Positions 25,807 through 35,019 of a DNA stretch of 43,981 bases are shown piece by piece. The first letter of the stretch is position 1; the number at the start of each line of letters is the position of its first letter. Made by a program: the position numbers and the translations under genes. The notes beneath the pieces were generated by a model. It had not been told where the DNA came from, did not search any database, and saw nothing but the letters and a program-made list of their open reading frames with translations. The DNA lies in contig NZ_WJBI01000009.1 of the NCBI RefSeq assembly GCF_020804225.1, positions 57,427 through 101,407 on the forward strand. The letters run 5' to 3'. Source of the stretch: Methanosarcina sp. DH2. Lineage in GTDB: Archaea > Halobacteriota > Methanosarcinia > Methanosarcinales > Methanosarcinaceae.

Positions 25807-26217
25807 TCAATACCTTTTCCTGTACTTCGCGAGGACTTCGCTATTTGCTTCAAAAGCTTTTTCTTCAATGTAACCCTTTTCCCGGGACCATTCAAAAAAG
25901 CTCTGGAGGACCTTTGCAGCTGTCCCGATGAACTTTTTACCTCCTCCTACTTCAACCACGTAGTCGTCAAGGAAGTCCTTAATTCCGATGGGACTGAGGT
26001 CTTCGGGGCCAAAAACATCAAAGTAACTTTTGTTTTCTCGTTCGGGCCCTGTGGTGTGAAGAGCCCTGTCTTCTTCTGACAGGTAGTCCTCAGCACTGAG
26101 TTCAAGGAATTCCTCGTAAAGAAGAATTACATCTTCACAATCCAGGAAGGCATCAGGCTTTAAACAGGCTTCCTGTTCGCTCAAGAATGTTCGAAAAGCT
26201 TCATTTATTGTGATCAT
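25807..26217 (-). CDS. Hypothetical acidic protein, possible SAM-like core-binding fold
   Basis: 136 residues, acidic, predicted helical. The region IKDFLDDYVVEVGGGKKFIGTAAKVLQSFFEWSREKG (read from about residue 75) resembles the helical core-binding domain of tyrosine recombinases in pattern, but there is no catalytic domain and no R-H-R-Y set. It is therefore not an integrase; a DNA-binding or adaptor role is only a guess. No ribosome-binding site is evident at the ATG. It sits alone between repeat-rich spacers. Confidence 0.55.
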   Translation of the reverse strand: MITINEAFRTFLSEQEACLKPDAFLDCEDVILLYEEFLELSAEDYLSEEDRALHTTGPERENKSYFDVFGPEDLSPIGIKDFLDDYVVEVGGGKKFIGTAAKVLQSFFEWSREKGYIEEKAFEANSEVLAKYRKRY

Positions 26218-26357
26218 ACTTATCGCTGCAACGGTAATTTGTAGAATATTATCAGTTTGCTATAAAAAATCATATATTTTCTGGAAGAAATTAGGTACAA
26301 AATTTTGTCGTTGTTTCTATTTAATAGTGTTTCAAATAACAAACTAAAAAGCAACTT

Positions 26358-26552
26358 AATAACAGGAAATTACTAACAGAAATTAGTAATAAGAAATAAG
26401 CAACAGGAAACTAGTGTCGAGTCCACAGTAACGTGTCGTATAATATCGATTACAACTATTCAGAATCGTTCAATCCTTGAGGATTGACGCGACACTAGTA
26501 ACAGGAAACCAGTAACCGAGAACCAGTAACCGAAAACCAATAATGGGAAATT
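26358..26552. repeat. 14-nt tandem repeat array split by an insertion
   Basis: Eight units of about 14 nt (for example AGCAACAGGAAACT, AGTAACCGAGAACC) occur at 26358-26412 and 26499-26552, interrupted by the element at 26415-26494. The rest of the spacer 26218-26693 is a purine-rich tract then a pyrimidine-rich tract, with no gene. Confidence 0.75.
26415..26494. mobile_element. MITE-like 80-bp insertion with CTAG target duplication
   Basis: The 80-bp insert starts TGTCGAGTC and ends GACGCGACA, giving short terminal inverted repeats (TGTCGnGTC). CTAG stands on both sides (26411-26414 and 26495-26498). Removing the insert and one CTAG restores the 14-nt repeat unit AGTAACAGGAAACC, direct proof of the target duplication. 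An internal palindrome CAATCCT-TG-AGGATTG lies at 26471-26486. Four-base CTAG duplications are typical of IS5-type transposases (YTAR); the parent element is not in this window. Confidence 0.75.
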
Positions 26553-26693
26553 ATAAAAAGAGAGAGGATAAAAAGAAAAAGGAAAGGGGAAAGAATACTT
26601 TATCACTATTTTCCCTTTTTTCTTTTCCATTCTTTCTTTTTCCTTTTTCTCTTTCCTTTTTCTCTTTACCATTCCCGCTTTCCTTAATCTTTT

Positions 26694-28403
26694 TCACATT
26701 GATTCGGGGGCACCTATCCCCAGGGTATCAAGAGAGTTTGCAAGGACAATTCTTGCGCAGTCTACAAGAGCAAGCCTTGCAGCCCTGACATTCTCATCCT
26801 CGGCTGCGATAACCGGGACGAAGCGGTAGAACTGGTTGAAGGCGTCGGCGAGTTCACGGGCATATATGGCAAGAACATGAGGCTTGAGTTCGCGGGCTCC
26901 AAGGTCGATTACACTGTCAAATGTTGCCATTTTCTTGATAAGATCAATTTCACTGTCCTCGATAAGGAGAGACGGATTAATCTCTTCTGCAGGATTCCAG
27001 GCTGCTTCTTCTTTTGCTTTCTCAAGGATGCTGCAGGCACGGGCATGGGAGTACTGGATGTAAGGGGCGCCCTGCTTCTCAAAATCAAGGGCTTCTTTCC
27101 AATTGAAGACTGTGGATTTTTCGGGAGAAACCCTTACAATGTCATAACGGACTGCGCCTACTCCGACCATTTCCGCAACCTGTTTTTTAAACTCGGCTGA
27201 GGTTTCGGGGCGCCGAGTTTCAACCTGCTCAAAAGCGGCTTTAGTGACCCTATCAAAGAGGTCATCTGCACTTATGAACTGGCCGCGACGGGTACTCATA
27301 GAGCCTTCAGGCAGTGAGACGAACTCAAAAATTACGACTTCAGGTTCCTTGATCCCGATTGAGTTCAGTGTAGCCCTTAGCTGGCCGGAAATAAGCTTGT
27401 GGTCGGCTCCAAACACGTCAATTATTCGGTCTGCCTGTTCGGCTTTCCATTCGTGATAGGCGAGATCGCGGGTTGTGTAAAGGGAGGTGCCGTTTGAGCG
27501 CTGGATAACAAGGGTTTTTTCATACCCGTAATCCGAAAGGTCAACCACAAGGGCTCCTTTGTCCATCTTAGTCCTACCGGTAGCCTTGATGCGTTCGACA
27601 ATATCATGCACTGCCCCGGATTTAAGGAAATGCGACTCACTGACGAATTTATCATGAACAACATTCAGACGGAGCAGAGTCTCTTTTATTCCTTCAACAG
27701 CCAGCGAAACTGCCTTATCAAAGCGTTCAATTGTCCTGACATCCCCAGTCTCCACCTTTTCCATGAGGGCATCAATTTCCTTTATATACTCGGGGGTTTT
27801 GTCCAGTTCGACATTGGCTTTGATGTATACGTCAGCAATTGCAGAGTCAGACTTCCTGAAAAGGTCAAGCTCAAAGCGCTCGCATGCCCAGGAAACTACT
27901 GCAATCTGTCTCCCCATGTCATTAACATAGTATTGGACCTCCACATCGTACCCTGCGCGCCTGAGAATGCGAGCAAGGGTATCTCCGATAATTGAGTTTC
28001 GGATATGCCCGACATGAAGAGGACCATTAGGGTTTGCCGAGGTGTGCTCAAGGAGAATCCTATCCTTTGGAGCTCCACAACCGAATTTCTCTTTTTCTCC
28101 CCGTACAGAAGTTACGGTCCTGTCCAGGTAGTGTCTGCCTGCAAAGAAGTTGATGTAAGGACCTGCAGCGCTCACTTTTCCGATATACGAGCCGTCAGGG
28201 ATTTCGATTGCAGAAACGATACGGGATGCAAGCTCTTTTGGGTTTTGTTTGTGAATGCCTGCAAGCCTGAAGGCGGCTCTGCTCGCAAGGTCAGCATGGG
28301 GAGAGGTTTCGAATTGAAGTTCAGAATCTTCAACTTCAAACCCGACCTTTCTGATAGCTTCTTTTAAGATTGATGTAGCCTGCGCTTTGAGTTCCAGGAA
28401 CAA
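26694..28403 (-). CDS. argS: Arginyl-tRNA synthetase
   Basis: Class I synthetase charging tRNA-Arg, 569 residues, normal length. An N-terminal additional domain (Add1) spans about 1-110. The HIGH signature is HTSANPNGPLHVGH (HVGH at 130-133). The KMSKS loop is the degenerate MSTRRGQF common to archaeal ArgS. The C-terminal helical anticodon-binding domain ends ...LDTLGIGAPESM. The start is TTG at 28403, with AGGTGAT 5 nt upstream, a near-perfect ribosome-binding site; no ATG fits. It follows prf1 on the same strand after about 250 nt containing no other gene. Confidence 0.96.
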   Translation of the reverse strand: MFLELKAQATSILKEAIRKVGFEVEDSELQFETSPHADLASRAAFRLAGIHKQNPKELASRIVSAIEIPDGSYIGKVSAAGPYINFFAGRHYLDRTVTSVRGEKEKFGCGAPKDRILLEHTSANPNGPLHVGHIRNSIIGDTLARILRRAGYDVEVQYYVNDMGRQIAVVSWACERFELDLFRKSDSAIADVYIKANVELDKTPEYIKEIDALMEKVETGDVRTIERFDKAVSLAVEGIKETLLRLNVVHDKFVSESHFLKSGAVHDIVERIKATGRTKMDKGALVVDLSDYGYEKTLVIQRSNGTSLYTTRDLAYHEWKAEQADRIIDVFGADHKLISGQLRATLNSIGIKEPEVVIFEFVSLPEGSMSTRRGQFISADDLFDRVTKAAFEQVETRRPETSAEFKKQVAEMVGVGAVRYDIVRVSPEKSTVFNWKEALDFEKQGAPYIQYSHARACSILEKAKEEAAWNPAEEINPSLLIEDSEIDLIKKMATFDSVIDLGARELKPHVLAIYARELADAFNQFYRFVPVIAAEDENVRAARLALVDCARIVLANSLDTLGIGAPESM

Positions 28404-28656
28404 GATAAATCACCTATAAATTATTTGTATAAATATCTGTAAAAAACTAAAAATCCTTAGCGTACTTTTCATGTTAATATTAAAACTGTCAAACTCTGAT
28501 AATCTGTCGAATCCTGAAAGCCTGTCAAATTCTGATCTATTGATGATTGATATAGACTTTATTTACCAGCTTCTGATCCACTGATCTAAAGGACAATTTA
28601 ATTAAAAAAGTATTGGGTAAAAATTACTGGATAGGGGACCTTGCCCCTGAGTAAGA

Positions 28657-29904
28657 TCAGACTCCAGTATTGTACCTCAGGATTGCAGCTATACCTCCGA
28701 AGGCGTTCATGAGCTGGGAACCCTCATCAAAGTCGGTAGACACAAAGACTACCTTTGCATTACTCTTGTCAGCAAGCTCTGAGAATTCGTCCACAACATC
28801 CGTAACATCCGTGACGTCAAGGGAAGAGCCGCATTTAGGACAGTTCCCGGCTGTGGGAGCGGGTTCTCCAGGTTTCCATCGCCGCGTCCACTTATTTTCG
28901 TATTCGCAGACACTGCACTTCGTGGTTACCCTTTCTGCCCGCAGGTCTTCAGAGAGCAGGAGTACATCTACTGAATTGATCTCAAGATTTGCCCTGACCT
29001 GTGCTTCTCCATAGGCCACTTTGCCAGAATCAGCAATCAGTTCCTTGAAAAAGGCTCTGACAGCATTCTTCTGTCCCATGAGCTCAATGTCCTGGAGCTT
29101 GTCCCCTGCAGCATTAACAAGCTCGGAAAGCCCGGATTCGTCAGTATATGCCGTATCAAAGAGCCCAAGGATTTTCTTCAGGAGTTCGTGGTGAAGGAAC
29201 TCCCCTGCATAGAACTCTTCCTTTGTCGGAGAGGGACCTCCTATCAGGACACCTTTAAGGTCTTTATGATCTACACCCATGAAGATCTCACTTGCAGCAT
29301 CTCCTATCCTCTTGTAGAACTCATGAATTGCAATAAGTCTGAGCTGCTGAAAACGGTGCGCACTCTGACCGCCTTTCCTCTGCTTTCCAGGAACTGTTGA
29401 GGTCAGGTTTCGGAAAGCCTGGATTCGGTTTCCTATCAGAAGCCCTACAGTTGCTTCTCTGCGGTCAAGAACCAGAAGCCCGTAGGTGTTCTTATCCTTG
29501 AGCATATCCTCAAGAGGCTCAAGGTAAAAAGATGAGTCACAGTGGTACTTGTAGACAGTAATGGGATCTGGAGGGACAATTACCTCGCTTTCCATACTCG
29601 TCTTATTGGCCCCGATATCCACAGCCCCTGTAAAATACACTATCCCATTCTCAGGTACTTTATCCAAATATCTGAGCCTTGAGAGTAGAGACTCGATTGC
29701 TCCCTGCACATTCGTTCTCGTAAGCTTGGACTTGATGTTCGCAGCCTGTCCGTGCTCGTCTTTTAACTGGTTTGTAACATCGAAAATCTGCTTGTCAACA
29801 GGGATATAAAGGGAAATAAGCTCCGTACTCCTTCCTTTTTTATTCCTGAGGCCTTCAAGCTTCTTTTTAAATTCATATTTTTCATGTGCGGATTGTTCAG
29901 TCAT
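28657..29904 (-). CDS. prf1: Peptide chain release factor aRF1
   Basis: Recognises all three stop codons on the archaeal ribosome and triggers release; 415 residues as usual. NIKS (56-59), the stop-codon recognition motif, lies in domain 1, and GGQ (178-180), which enters the peptidyl-transferase centre, in KQRKGGQSAHRF. A C-terminal zinc ribbon is formed by CSVC and CPKC. In Methanosarcina UAG also codes for pyrrolysine, so this factor must tolerate UAG readthrough; nothing unusual is seen in its motifs. ATG at 29904. A palindrome lies about 35 nt upstream. It is the only aRF1 in the window. Confidence 0.97.
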   Translation of the reverse strand: MTEQSAHEKYEFKKKLEGLRNKKGRSTELISLYIPVDKQIFDVTNQLKDEHGQAANIKSKLTRTNVQGAIESLLSRLRYLDKVPENGIVYFTGAVDIGANKTSMESEVIVPPDPITVYKYHCDSSFYLEPLEDMLKDKNTYGLLVLDRREATVGLLIGNRIQAFRNLTSTVPGKQRKGGQSAHRFQQLRLIAIHEFYKRIGDAASEIFMGVDHKDLKGVLIGGPSPTKEEFYAGEFLHHELLKKILGLFDTAYTDESGLSELVNAAGDKLQDIELMGQKNAVRAFFKELIADSGKVAYGEAQVRANLEINSVDVLLLSEDLRAERVTTKCSVCEYENKWTRRWKPGEPAPTAGNCPKCGSSLDVTDVTDVVDEFSELADKSNAKVVFVSTDFDEGSQLMNAFGGIAAILRYNTGV

Positions 29905-29938
29905 TTTAAAAATTCCCCGATAATAAATTAGTGAGATT

Positions 29939-29951
29939 CGCGATTATCGCG
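29939..29951. promoter_or_regulatory. Palindrome upstream of prf1
   Basis: CGCGAT-T-ATCGCG is a perfect 6+1+6 palindrome 35-47 nt upstream of the prf1 ATG, adjacent to a TATA-like TTTATTATC. In this position it could be an operator. Confidence 0.4.
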
Positions 29952-30227
29952 GTCTGATAGTAAATTGAAATTTGAAATTCGAAATTTGAGATTTCAAATA
30001 AGTAAGCTAATTTTCAAACTAGCAAATCTAAGATCAATGGAATAGATCAATGGTGTAAGGTCAATGGACTTTATCTGTTTAACTTAATTTGCAATTACCG
30101 GATATGGTTAAGGTTTTCAATAAGAAGTTATCAAATCCGACATCATAACAAATTTAGTTATTCAGTGGATATTTGTTTAGCATATCGGTTGCATACAACG
30201 GATAACCGGAGGATTTGATAAGGAGAA

Positions 30228-30400
30228 ATCACACAGTGAGTTCCTGTCTCACCCGAAATCCGGGTATAAAAACCGCCTGGAATGCGAAGAATCTGAGAGA
30301 AGTACACCTTTCAGAAGGCCGGCATCTCAGCAAGCCGCTAAAGTAGTTGCTAAAGCTTGCATTTATGCTGCGCAAACCTGCCAGGTTTCGCATTCTTTTG
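30228..30400 (+). ncRNA. Candidate structured RNA or decayed transposon end
   Basis: In a GC-richer island between prf1 and taw1 several stems nest. GTGAG/CTCAC is at about 30236-30252, sharing its final AC with ACCCG/CGGGT (30251-30265). A TATAAAAA box (30265-30272) follows. Then GAATGCGAA (30280-30288) pairs with TTCGCATTC (30387-30395), followed by TTTT, and inside it CTGAGA (30293-30298) pairs with TCTCAG (30325-30330). The enclosing stem plus T-run resembles a small RNA gene. However, standard TATA spacing would start the RNA near 30294, inside the outer stem, so the promoter reading is not clean. It does not match SRP RNA, RNase P RNA, 5S rRNA or tRNA features that I know. Confidence 0.35.
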
Positions 30401-30666
30401 ATCGCACTAGATATGAGACATAATCTTACTCAGACTGTATATGATAATTAAAGGTTTGTTTAATTTAAGATTGGATTAACCCATGACGGGATCATATCCT
30501 AATTGAAACTTAGGTTTATATTTGTTTCCATCCCCGACTTATTTTATATATTCATAAGACTATAAAAATCTTCCTGTACATGGGTCTCTACTTTAGAGTT
30601 CACCTCCGGACAGAAGAGAAGTAGAGAAAATTAGGGAAAAAGAATATGGAAAAAGCAAGCTAAAAA

Positions 30667-30848
30667 GGTTAGATAAAAAGGTTAGATAAAAAGGTTAAAT
30701 AAAAAGGTTAAATAAAAAGGTTAAATAAAAAGGTAAAATAAAAAAGGTAAAGTAAAAAGGTAAAGTAAAAAGGTTAAATAAAAAGGTTAAATAAAAAGGT
30801 TAAATAAAAAGGTTAGATAAAAAGGTAAAGTAAAAAAAGGTTAGATAA
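30667..30848. repeat. 13-nt tandem repeat, 14 units
   Basis: Units of GGTTAAATAAAAA with variants GGTTAGATAAAAA and GGTAAAGTAAAAA run head to tail and end 8 nt before the 3' end of taw1. Variant types recur in blocks, suggesting repeated slippage. The spacer from 29952 to 30227 is AT-rich with no gene. Confidence 0.9.
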
Positions 30849-30855
30849 TATGCAT

Positions 30856-31902
30856 TTAATCCAAGCAGGAAGCCTTTTTTACAGGAGATTTTTTTCCGTC
30901 CTTTGAGAGGAGAACAACCCGGCTGATTTCGGACTCATCTGCGACCTCGTACCCAAGGTGCTTTGCAAGCTCTTTTGAAAACTGAAGCACCTCTGCATGT
31001 GTCGGCATGGCAGAGCGATCCAGGCGAAGGCGTGAAAAACCAAGATGCATATAGGCTTTTATTTCCACGAAATCTGGGGAAGCTTTTTTGATTAGTTCGG
31101 CGTAACCTTCCGGACCGAACATATTTTCGCCTTTGACCAGCGTAGTTCGGATGACTGTTCTTGAGCATTTCTCTCTCATAATGTCCAGAGACTCGTTAAT
31201 CCTGTCCCAGAGTGCAGGAGATTTTGGCTGGCAGACCCTGAGGTAAGTCTCGAGATCCGGAGCATCAAGGCTCATGTATAACTGGGAAGGGTTGACCTTT
31301 GCAAGCATCGAAGGAACCGTTCCGTTTGTTACCAGAAAGGTAGTAAAACCTCTCTTTTCGTATTCCGCAATGAGTTCCGGAAGGTAAGGGTAAAAGGTCG
31401 GCTCTCCAGACAGGGAGATTGCAACGTTATTGGGTTCATTGCCTTCAAGCCAGCGTTCCCTGAGTGCATTTGGAGAGCCACCGAAGCCCGTAATTAATTT
31501 GCGCTGGCAGGCAATGCTTTCCTCTACTATTTTTTCAGGAGAGTCCCATTCCCCAGGCGCAGGAACCGGTACCTCGGTCGGACGCCAGCAGAAAAGGCAG
31601 CGTTGATTGCACAGGAGAGTAGGAGTCATCTGAAGGCAGCGGTGGGACTGGACTCCATAAAACTTCGATTTGTAACAAAAACCCTCGTCATTCATAGCTT
31701 TTCTGAGCCAGAGGCAGGTCTTTACTGCTGAATGGGAGCCTGCAAGAGCATAGCCCTGTTTCTTCAGGAGAGTTGCAAAGTCAGGGATATCGAAAGGAAG
31801 AGAGGTCTGCTCTTTATCCCGGTTTTTTTCCTGGACTTCCGAAAAACTTTCCCCGAAATATTCCTTTTCTTCTTTCTCTTTCTTTTTTTCTTTAAGAGGC
31901 AT
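30856..31902 (-). CDS. taw1: tRNA 4-demethylwyosine synthase Taw1/TYW1 (radical SAM)
   Basis: Builds the tricyclic ring of wyosine on m1G37 of tRNA-Phe from pyruvate, using SAM and two Fe-S clusters (family knowledge). 348 residues. The radical-SAM motif is C98-NQR-C102-LF-C105 followed by WRP, which is diagnostic of TYW1. Further conserved parts are SLSGEPTFYP, TNGT and a C-terminal VEIKAYMHLGFSR. No flavodoxin domain is present, as expected for archaea. The N-terminus is a lysine/glutamate-rich tail (KEKKKEKEEK). It reads away from DP1 on the same strand with about 190 nt between. ATG at 31902; a TATA-like stretch lies just upstream. Confidence 0.94.
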   Translation of the reverse strand: MPLKEKKKEKEEKEYFGESFSEVQEKNRDKEQTSLPFDIPDFATLLKKQGYALAGSHSAVKTCLWLRKAMNDEGFCYKSKFYGVQSHRCLQMTPTLLCNQRCLFCWRPTEVPVPAPGEWDSPEKIVEESIACQRKLITGFGGSPNALRERWLEGNEPNNVAISLSGEPTFYPYLPELIAEYEKRGFTTFLVTNGTVPSMLAKVNPSQLYMSLDAPDLETYLRVCQPKSPALWDRINESLDIMREKCSRTVIRTTLVKGENMFGPEGYAELIKKASPDFVEIKAYMHLGFSRLRLDRSAMPTHAEVLQFSKELAKHLGYEVADESEISRVVLLSKDGKKSPVKKASCLD

Positions 31903-32091
31903 TTCCCGAATATTAAATCTTTGTGGTATATATAAGGATCGGAAAATAATTTTAGAGAACTTCGCATGGTTGGAGGATTTAGAGAAAAGGAAAATTTCAT
32001 GGACTATAGGACTGATCAGAAGTTTTTGAGACGAACTTGGCTGCCCTGACAGTCGCCCGAATTAACCGGATCTGAATTTTCAGGCCCGGAA

Positions 32092-34062
32092 TTAATCAAA
32101 TGCCAGGATCTTTACATCAAAATCCGCAAGATCCACAACCGGGACCCGGGCTGGCACTGGCATCAGATTCACACGTTTCTGGAACTCTGTCTGAGCCTGC
32201 CAGGTTCCGGAATTAACCAGGAGAACATTTTTGTATCGCTGGACTCCCAGAGTATGGACGTGCCCTGTATGAATGATGTCCGGGACAGGGTCAATTATAA
32301 AGTAATCTTTTTTCTCCGGGGATATGGAAACTCTGCTCCCGTAAGTTGGAGCAAGATGCCTGCGTTTAAGCATCTCAAGGACTGCGCCTGCAGGTTCCTG
32401 GTACGAGACACCGGGAACGCTTGCCACCAGATCGTCAATCGACCTGCCGTGGTAGATAAGGATCTGAACGCCATCAAGATCCACAAGAGCAGGGTTGCCC
32501 ACAAAGGTGACATTCTCCGGAAAGTCCGCGCAGATCCTCTCAGGAAGGGCAGGCTGTGGTTCGGCCTGGCGTACAGCATCGTGGTTTCCAGGGCTTATGA
32601 TCACATGTATGTGCTCAGGCACTTCTCTGAAGTACTCTGCTGCTTTTTTGTACTGTTCATAGATATCCAGGATGTCCAGTTCCATTTCCTGATCAGGATA
32701 AATCCCTATACCATCCACAAGGTCTCCTGCAACAACGAGATAACGGACCTGGGACGCAATCTCCCGCATGTCTTCCGAGTCAGATTCTCCTTTCAAAAAA
32801 TCCAGAAATTCCAGCCAAGAATCTTCCATGAACTGGGAACTGCCCACGTGGACATCCGATATCAGCACGGCTTTTCCGTGGCTCCCTGTTCTGCGCTGAA
32901 CGCTGTTCGGGACATCTGGCTGGATCACCTTTGTGGCAAGCATAAGCTTCCCATCGTTAGTAACCGAGCCTGTTACCCCTATGACTTCGTCCAGAAGAAG
33001 CCGGCAAGCAAGCTCAAAAAGTTCCTTGTCACTGTTTCGGATGAGAACTGAAAAAGAACCTGTCGGGTCTTCAAGAGAAAGGATTTTGTGTCCGTTGGTG
33101 GTGCTGCTGATATCAGAAACCATCCCTATAATCGATAGCTCCTCAGTTTCTCCGCCTGATCCGCGGCGAAAACTCTTCCTTTTCAAACTCTCTATAGGGC
33201 GTGCATTTATTCTGTTCCTGATGATTTCAGAGAGCCTGCTGTACCTGTCCCTGAAATACTGAACAAACTGCATATACTCCCCTACACAGGTCGAATGCCC
33301 GGTAATGTCAGAAAAAACGGTAACCGGGTTGCGGCCTGGAATATACCTGACTCCTTCGTCCCTGGAATTTAAAGGAAAAGCATTCCCCTGGTTTGAAAAA
33401 AGAGAATCTGTACTGGATACACGGTTAGAAGAAGGAACAGAAGGAGAGCCTGGATGTCCGAAAAAAGCGGAGGGGGGCTTTTCTGCACTTCTTGAAGAAG
33501 AGGAATAAACCGGATTGGAAACAGAGCCAGGAACGGGATCAGCGACAGAACCAGCAACAGAGCCAGCAATAGAACCAGTAATAGAAGCAGGAACAGTATT
33601 AGTAATAGAATTAGCAATGGAATCAGGAGCAAAATCTTTAGAAGAAAGGATATTCGGTTCAATCTTCGTATTGGATCCCGATATTTCAAACGCTGAAGCC
33701 GCGTCCGATTCAACTCTTGAGATTAATCCTGATCCTTTAAGTGCATCCAGAGAAGGATCAAAAGCTTTCACCATGTAAGGGTCTGAAGGTTCTAAGGCAG
33801 GAGAGGAAGTTTTACCTGAAGCTATCTGGGAACCTGTCCCGGGAGATGTTCCAGAAACCATCCCGAAAACCGTTTTAGAAGCTTCAAAACCCTTCAGGTC
33901 AACATGTTCGGATTCAATAACGAAAACACAGTCATCAACAGTTGAAAGGATATATTTTAGAAGGCTTTCAGGAGAGTTACTTGATTTGATTAGTTCTACT
34001 GCTTGCGGGCTTATCTGATACCCTTCTTCTGTAACTGCCCGTACAATATCGATTTCATTCAT
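32092..34062 (-). CDS. polB: DNA polymerase D (polymerase II) small subunit DP1
   Basis: Exonuclease/structural subunit of the euryarchaeal replicative polymerase D; 656 residues. The N-terminal ~70 residues form a small helical domain. Residues of about 110-260 are a low-complexity Ser/Pro/Ala/Val linker (for example ITGSIAGSVAGSVADPVPGS) that is longer than usual. An OB fold follows (VSDISSTTNGHKILSLEDPTGSF), then the calcineurin-like phosphodiesterase with DVHVGS, GDLVDG, SPGNHD, IYHGRS and GHVHTLG, all metal ligands in place, so 3'-5' exonuclease activity is expected. The large subunit DP2 is not in this window. ATG at 34062 with a partial AGGTC ribosome site. Confidence 0.95.
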   Translation of the reverse strand: MNEIDIVRAVTEEGYQISPQAVELIKSSNSPESLLKYILSTVDDCVFVIESEHVDLKGFEASKTVFGMVSGTSPGTGSQIASGKTSSPALEPSDPYMVKAFDPSLDALKGSGLISRVESDAASAFEISGSNTKIEPNILSSKDFAPDSIANSITNTVPASITGSIAGSVAGSVADPVPGSVSNPVYSSSSRSAEKPPSAFFGHPGSPSVPSSNRVSSTDSLFSNQGNAFPLNSRDEGVRYIPGRNPVTVFSDITGHSTCVGEYMQFVQYFRDRYSRLSEIIRNRINARPIESLKRKSFRRGSGGETEELSIIGMVSDISSTTNGHKILSLEDPTGSFSVLIRNSDKELFELACRLLLDEVIGVTGSVTNDGKLMLATKVIQPDVPNSVQRRTGSHGKAVLISDVHVGSSQFMEDSWLEFLDFLKGESDSEDMREIASQVRYLVVAGDLVDGIGIYPDQEMELDILDIYEQYKKAAEYFREVPEHIHVIISPGNHDAVRQAEPQPALPERICADFPENVTFVGNPALVDLDGVQILIYHGRSIDDLVASVPGVSYQEPAGAVLEMLKRRHLAPTYGSRVSISPEKKDYFIIDPVPDIIHTGHVHTLGVQRYKNVLLVNSGTWQAQTEFQKRVNLMPVPARVPVVDLADFDVKILAFD

Positions 34063-35019
34063 AATTCCGACCTGACTTTCTCGACCTGACCTTATGACTG
34101 CCAGGGTCTGTTGAATCTTATTTGACCCGAATCAATTAGCCTGAGATCAAAAAGATTTAAGGCAAAAACCCGCTTAAAATATAAAAACTAAACACATACA
34201 AAACTGCTTTGATGCTAACAAAATAATATCATACAGTTTTAGTAAGGTTTTTTGTTTCGAAATCGATTGAGAACTGATGAATATTCTCATGATTACCAGT
34301 TAACTATCAGTAGATTACTGACAATACCCTAATATAGGCATTGATAACACTCTGATAATTATAGACTATACATCATAAGATTACTTATTGACAATTTTAG
34401 AGTTCATGCATCAATATTCATTTAAACTTTATAATTAACTTTTAAAACCTTTCCCTTAAATGCCTGTAGCACTGTTATATTAATCGCAGTGTGATGCCCT
34501 CATAGTGGTTCGTATTTTTCCGGCAATTAAAAAGTTAATTTTGAAAAGTTAATTTAAAAGTGTCTACTATCCTTGATATTACATATTGTTTGCGTGAGAA
34601 TAATCTATCGACAGGACTGATAATTTTATATCTGAATTAACAGCTTATCTTTGTTATTTCCGGATCATGCCAGCAATTAGGCTTCTAAACAACTCATTCG
34701 ACTAGACAATTTACTTGACTAAACAATTTGTTCGAATTCTATAGAATTTCAGACTATTTTTTAAATAGTTGCTCATATAAATATCATAGCCCGATGATAA
34801 ATTGTAAATTAATATAGGATAAAGACAAATCGTATAGGTAAGTATACTGAAAAGAATTTTACAGTAAAACAAAGAGTCCAGTACACTTAAAAATGAGATA
34901 GCGGGATTTATACAAAAATATAAATTGCATAGCTGATGAAGTGCTGGCACAGACAATACAGACCGAATGAAATATAAAACAGTACCGGAAGAATAAGATA
35001 AAGAGAATAAAGGCTTACT
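34063..35019. other. Long intergenic region between DP1 and signal peptidase genes
   Basis: About 950 nt, strongly AT-rich, between divergent genes. I see no convincing gene, RNA or long repeat. A 161-codon antisense frame at 34711-35196 is rejected because it covers the signal peptidase start. Confidence 0.5.

Noticed and set aside
25807-26217. Integrase call for the 136-residue protein
   Set aside because: Only a weak resemblance to the helical core-binding domain; the catalytic domain and residues are absent.
26543-26788. 81-codon frame in the purine/pyrimidine tract
   Set aside because: Low-complexity translation (lysine-rich then FSLF-rich) that overlaps the argS 3' end; no gene evidence.
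32254-33051. 265-codon plus-strand open frame inside DP1
   Set aside because: Antisense shadow of the DP1 catalytic region; the composition is that of a reversed coding frame.
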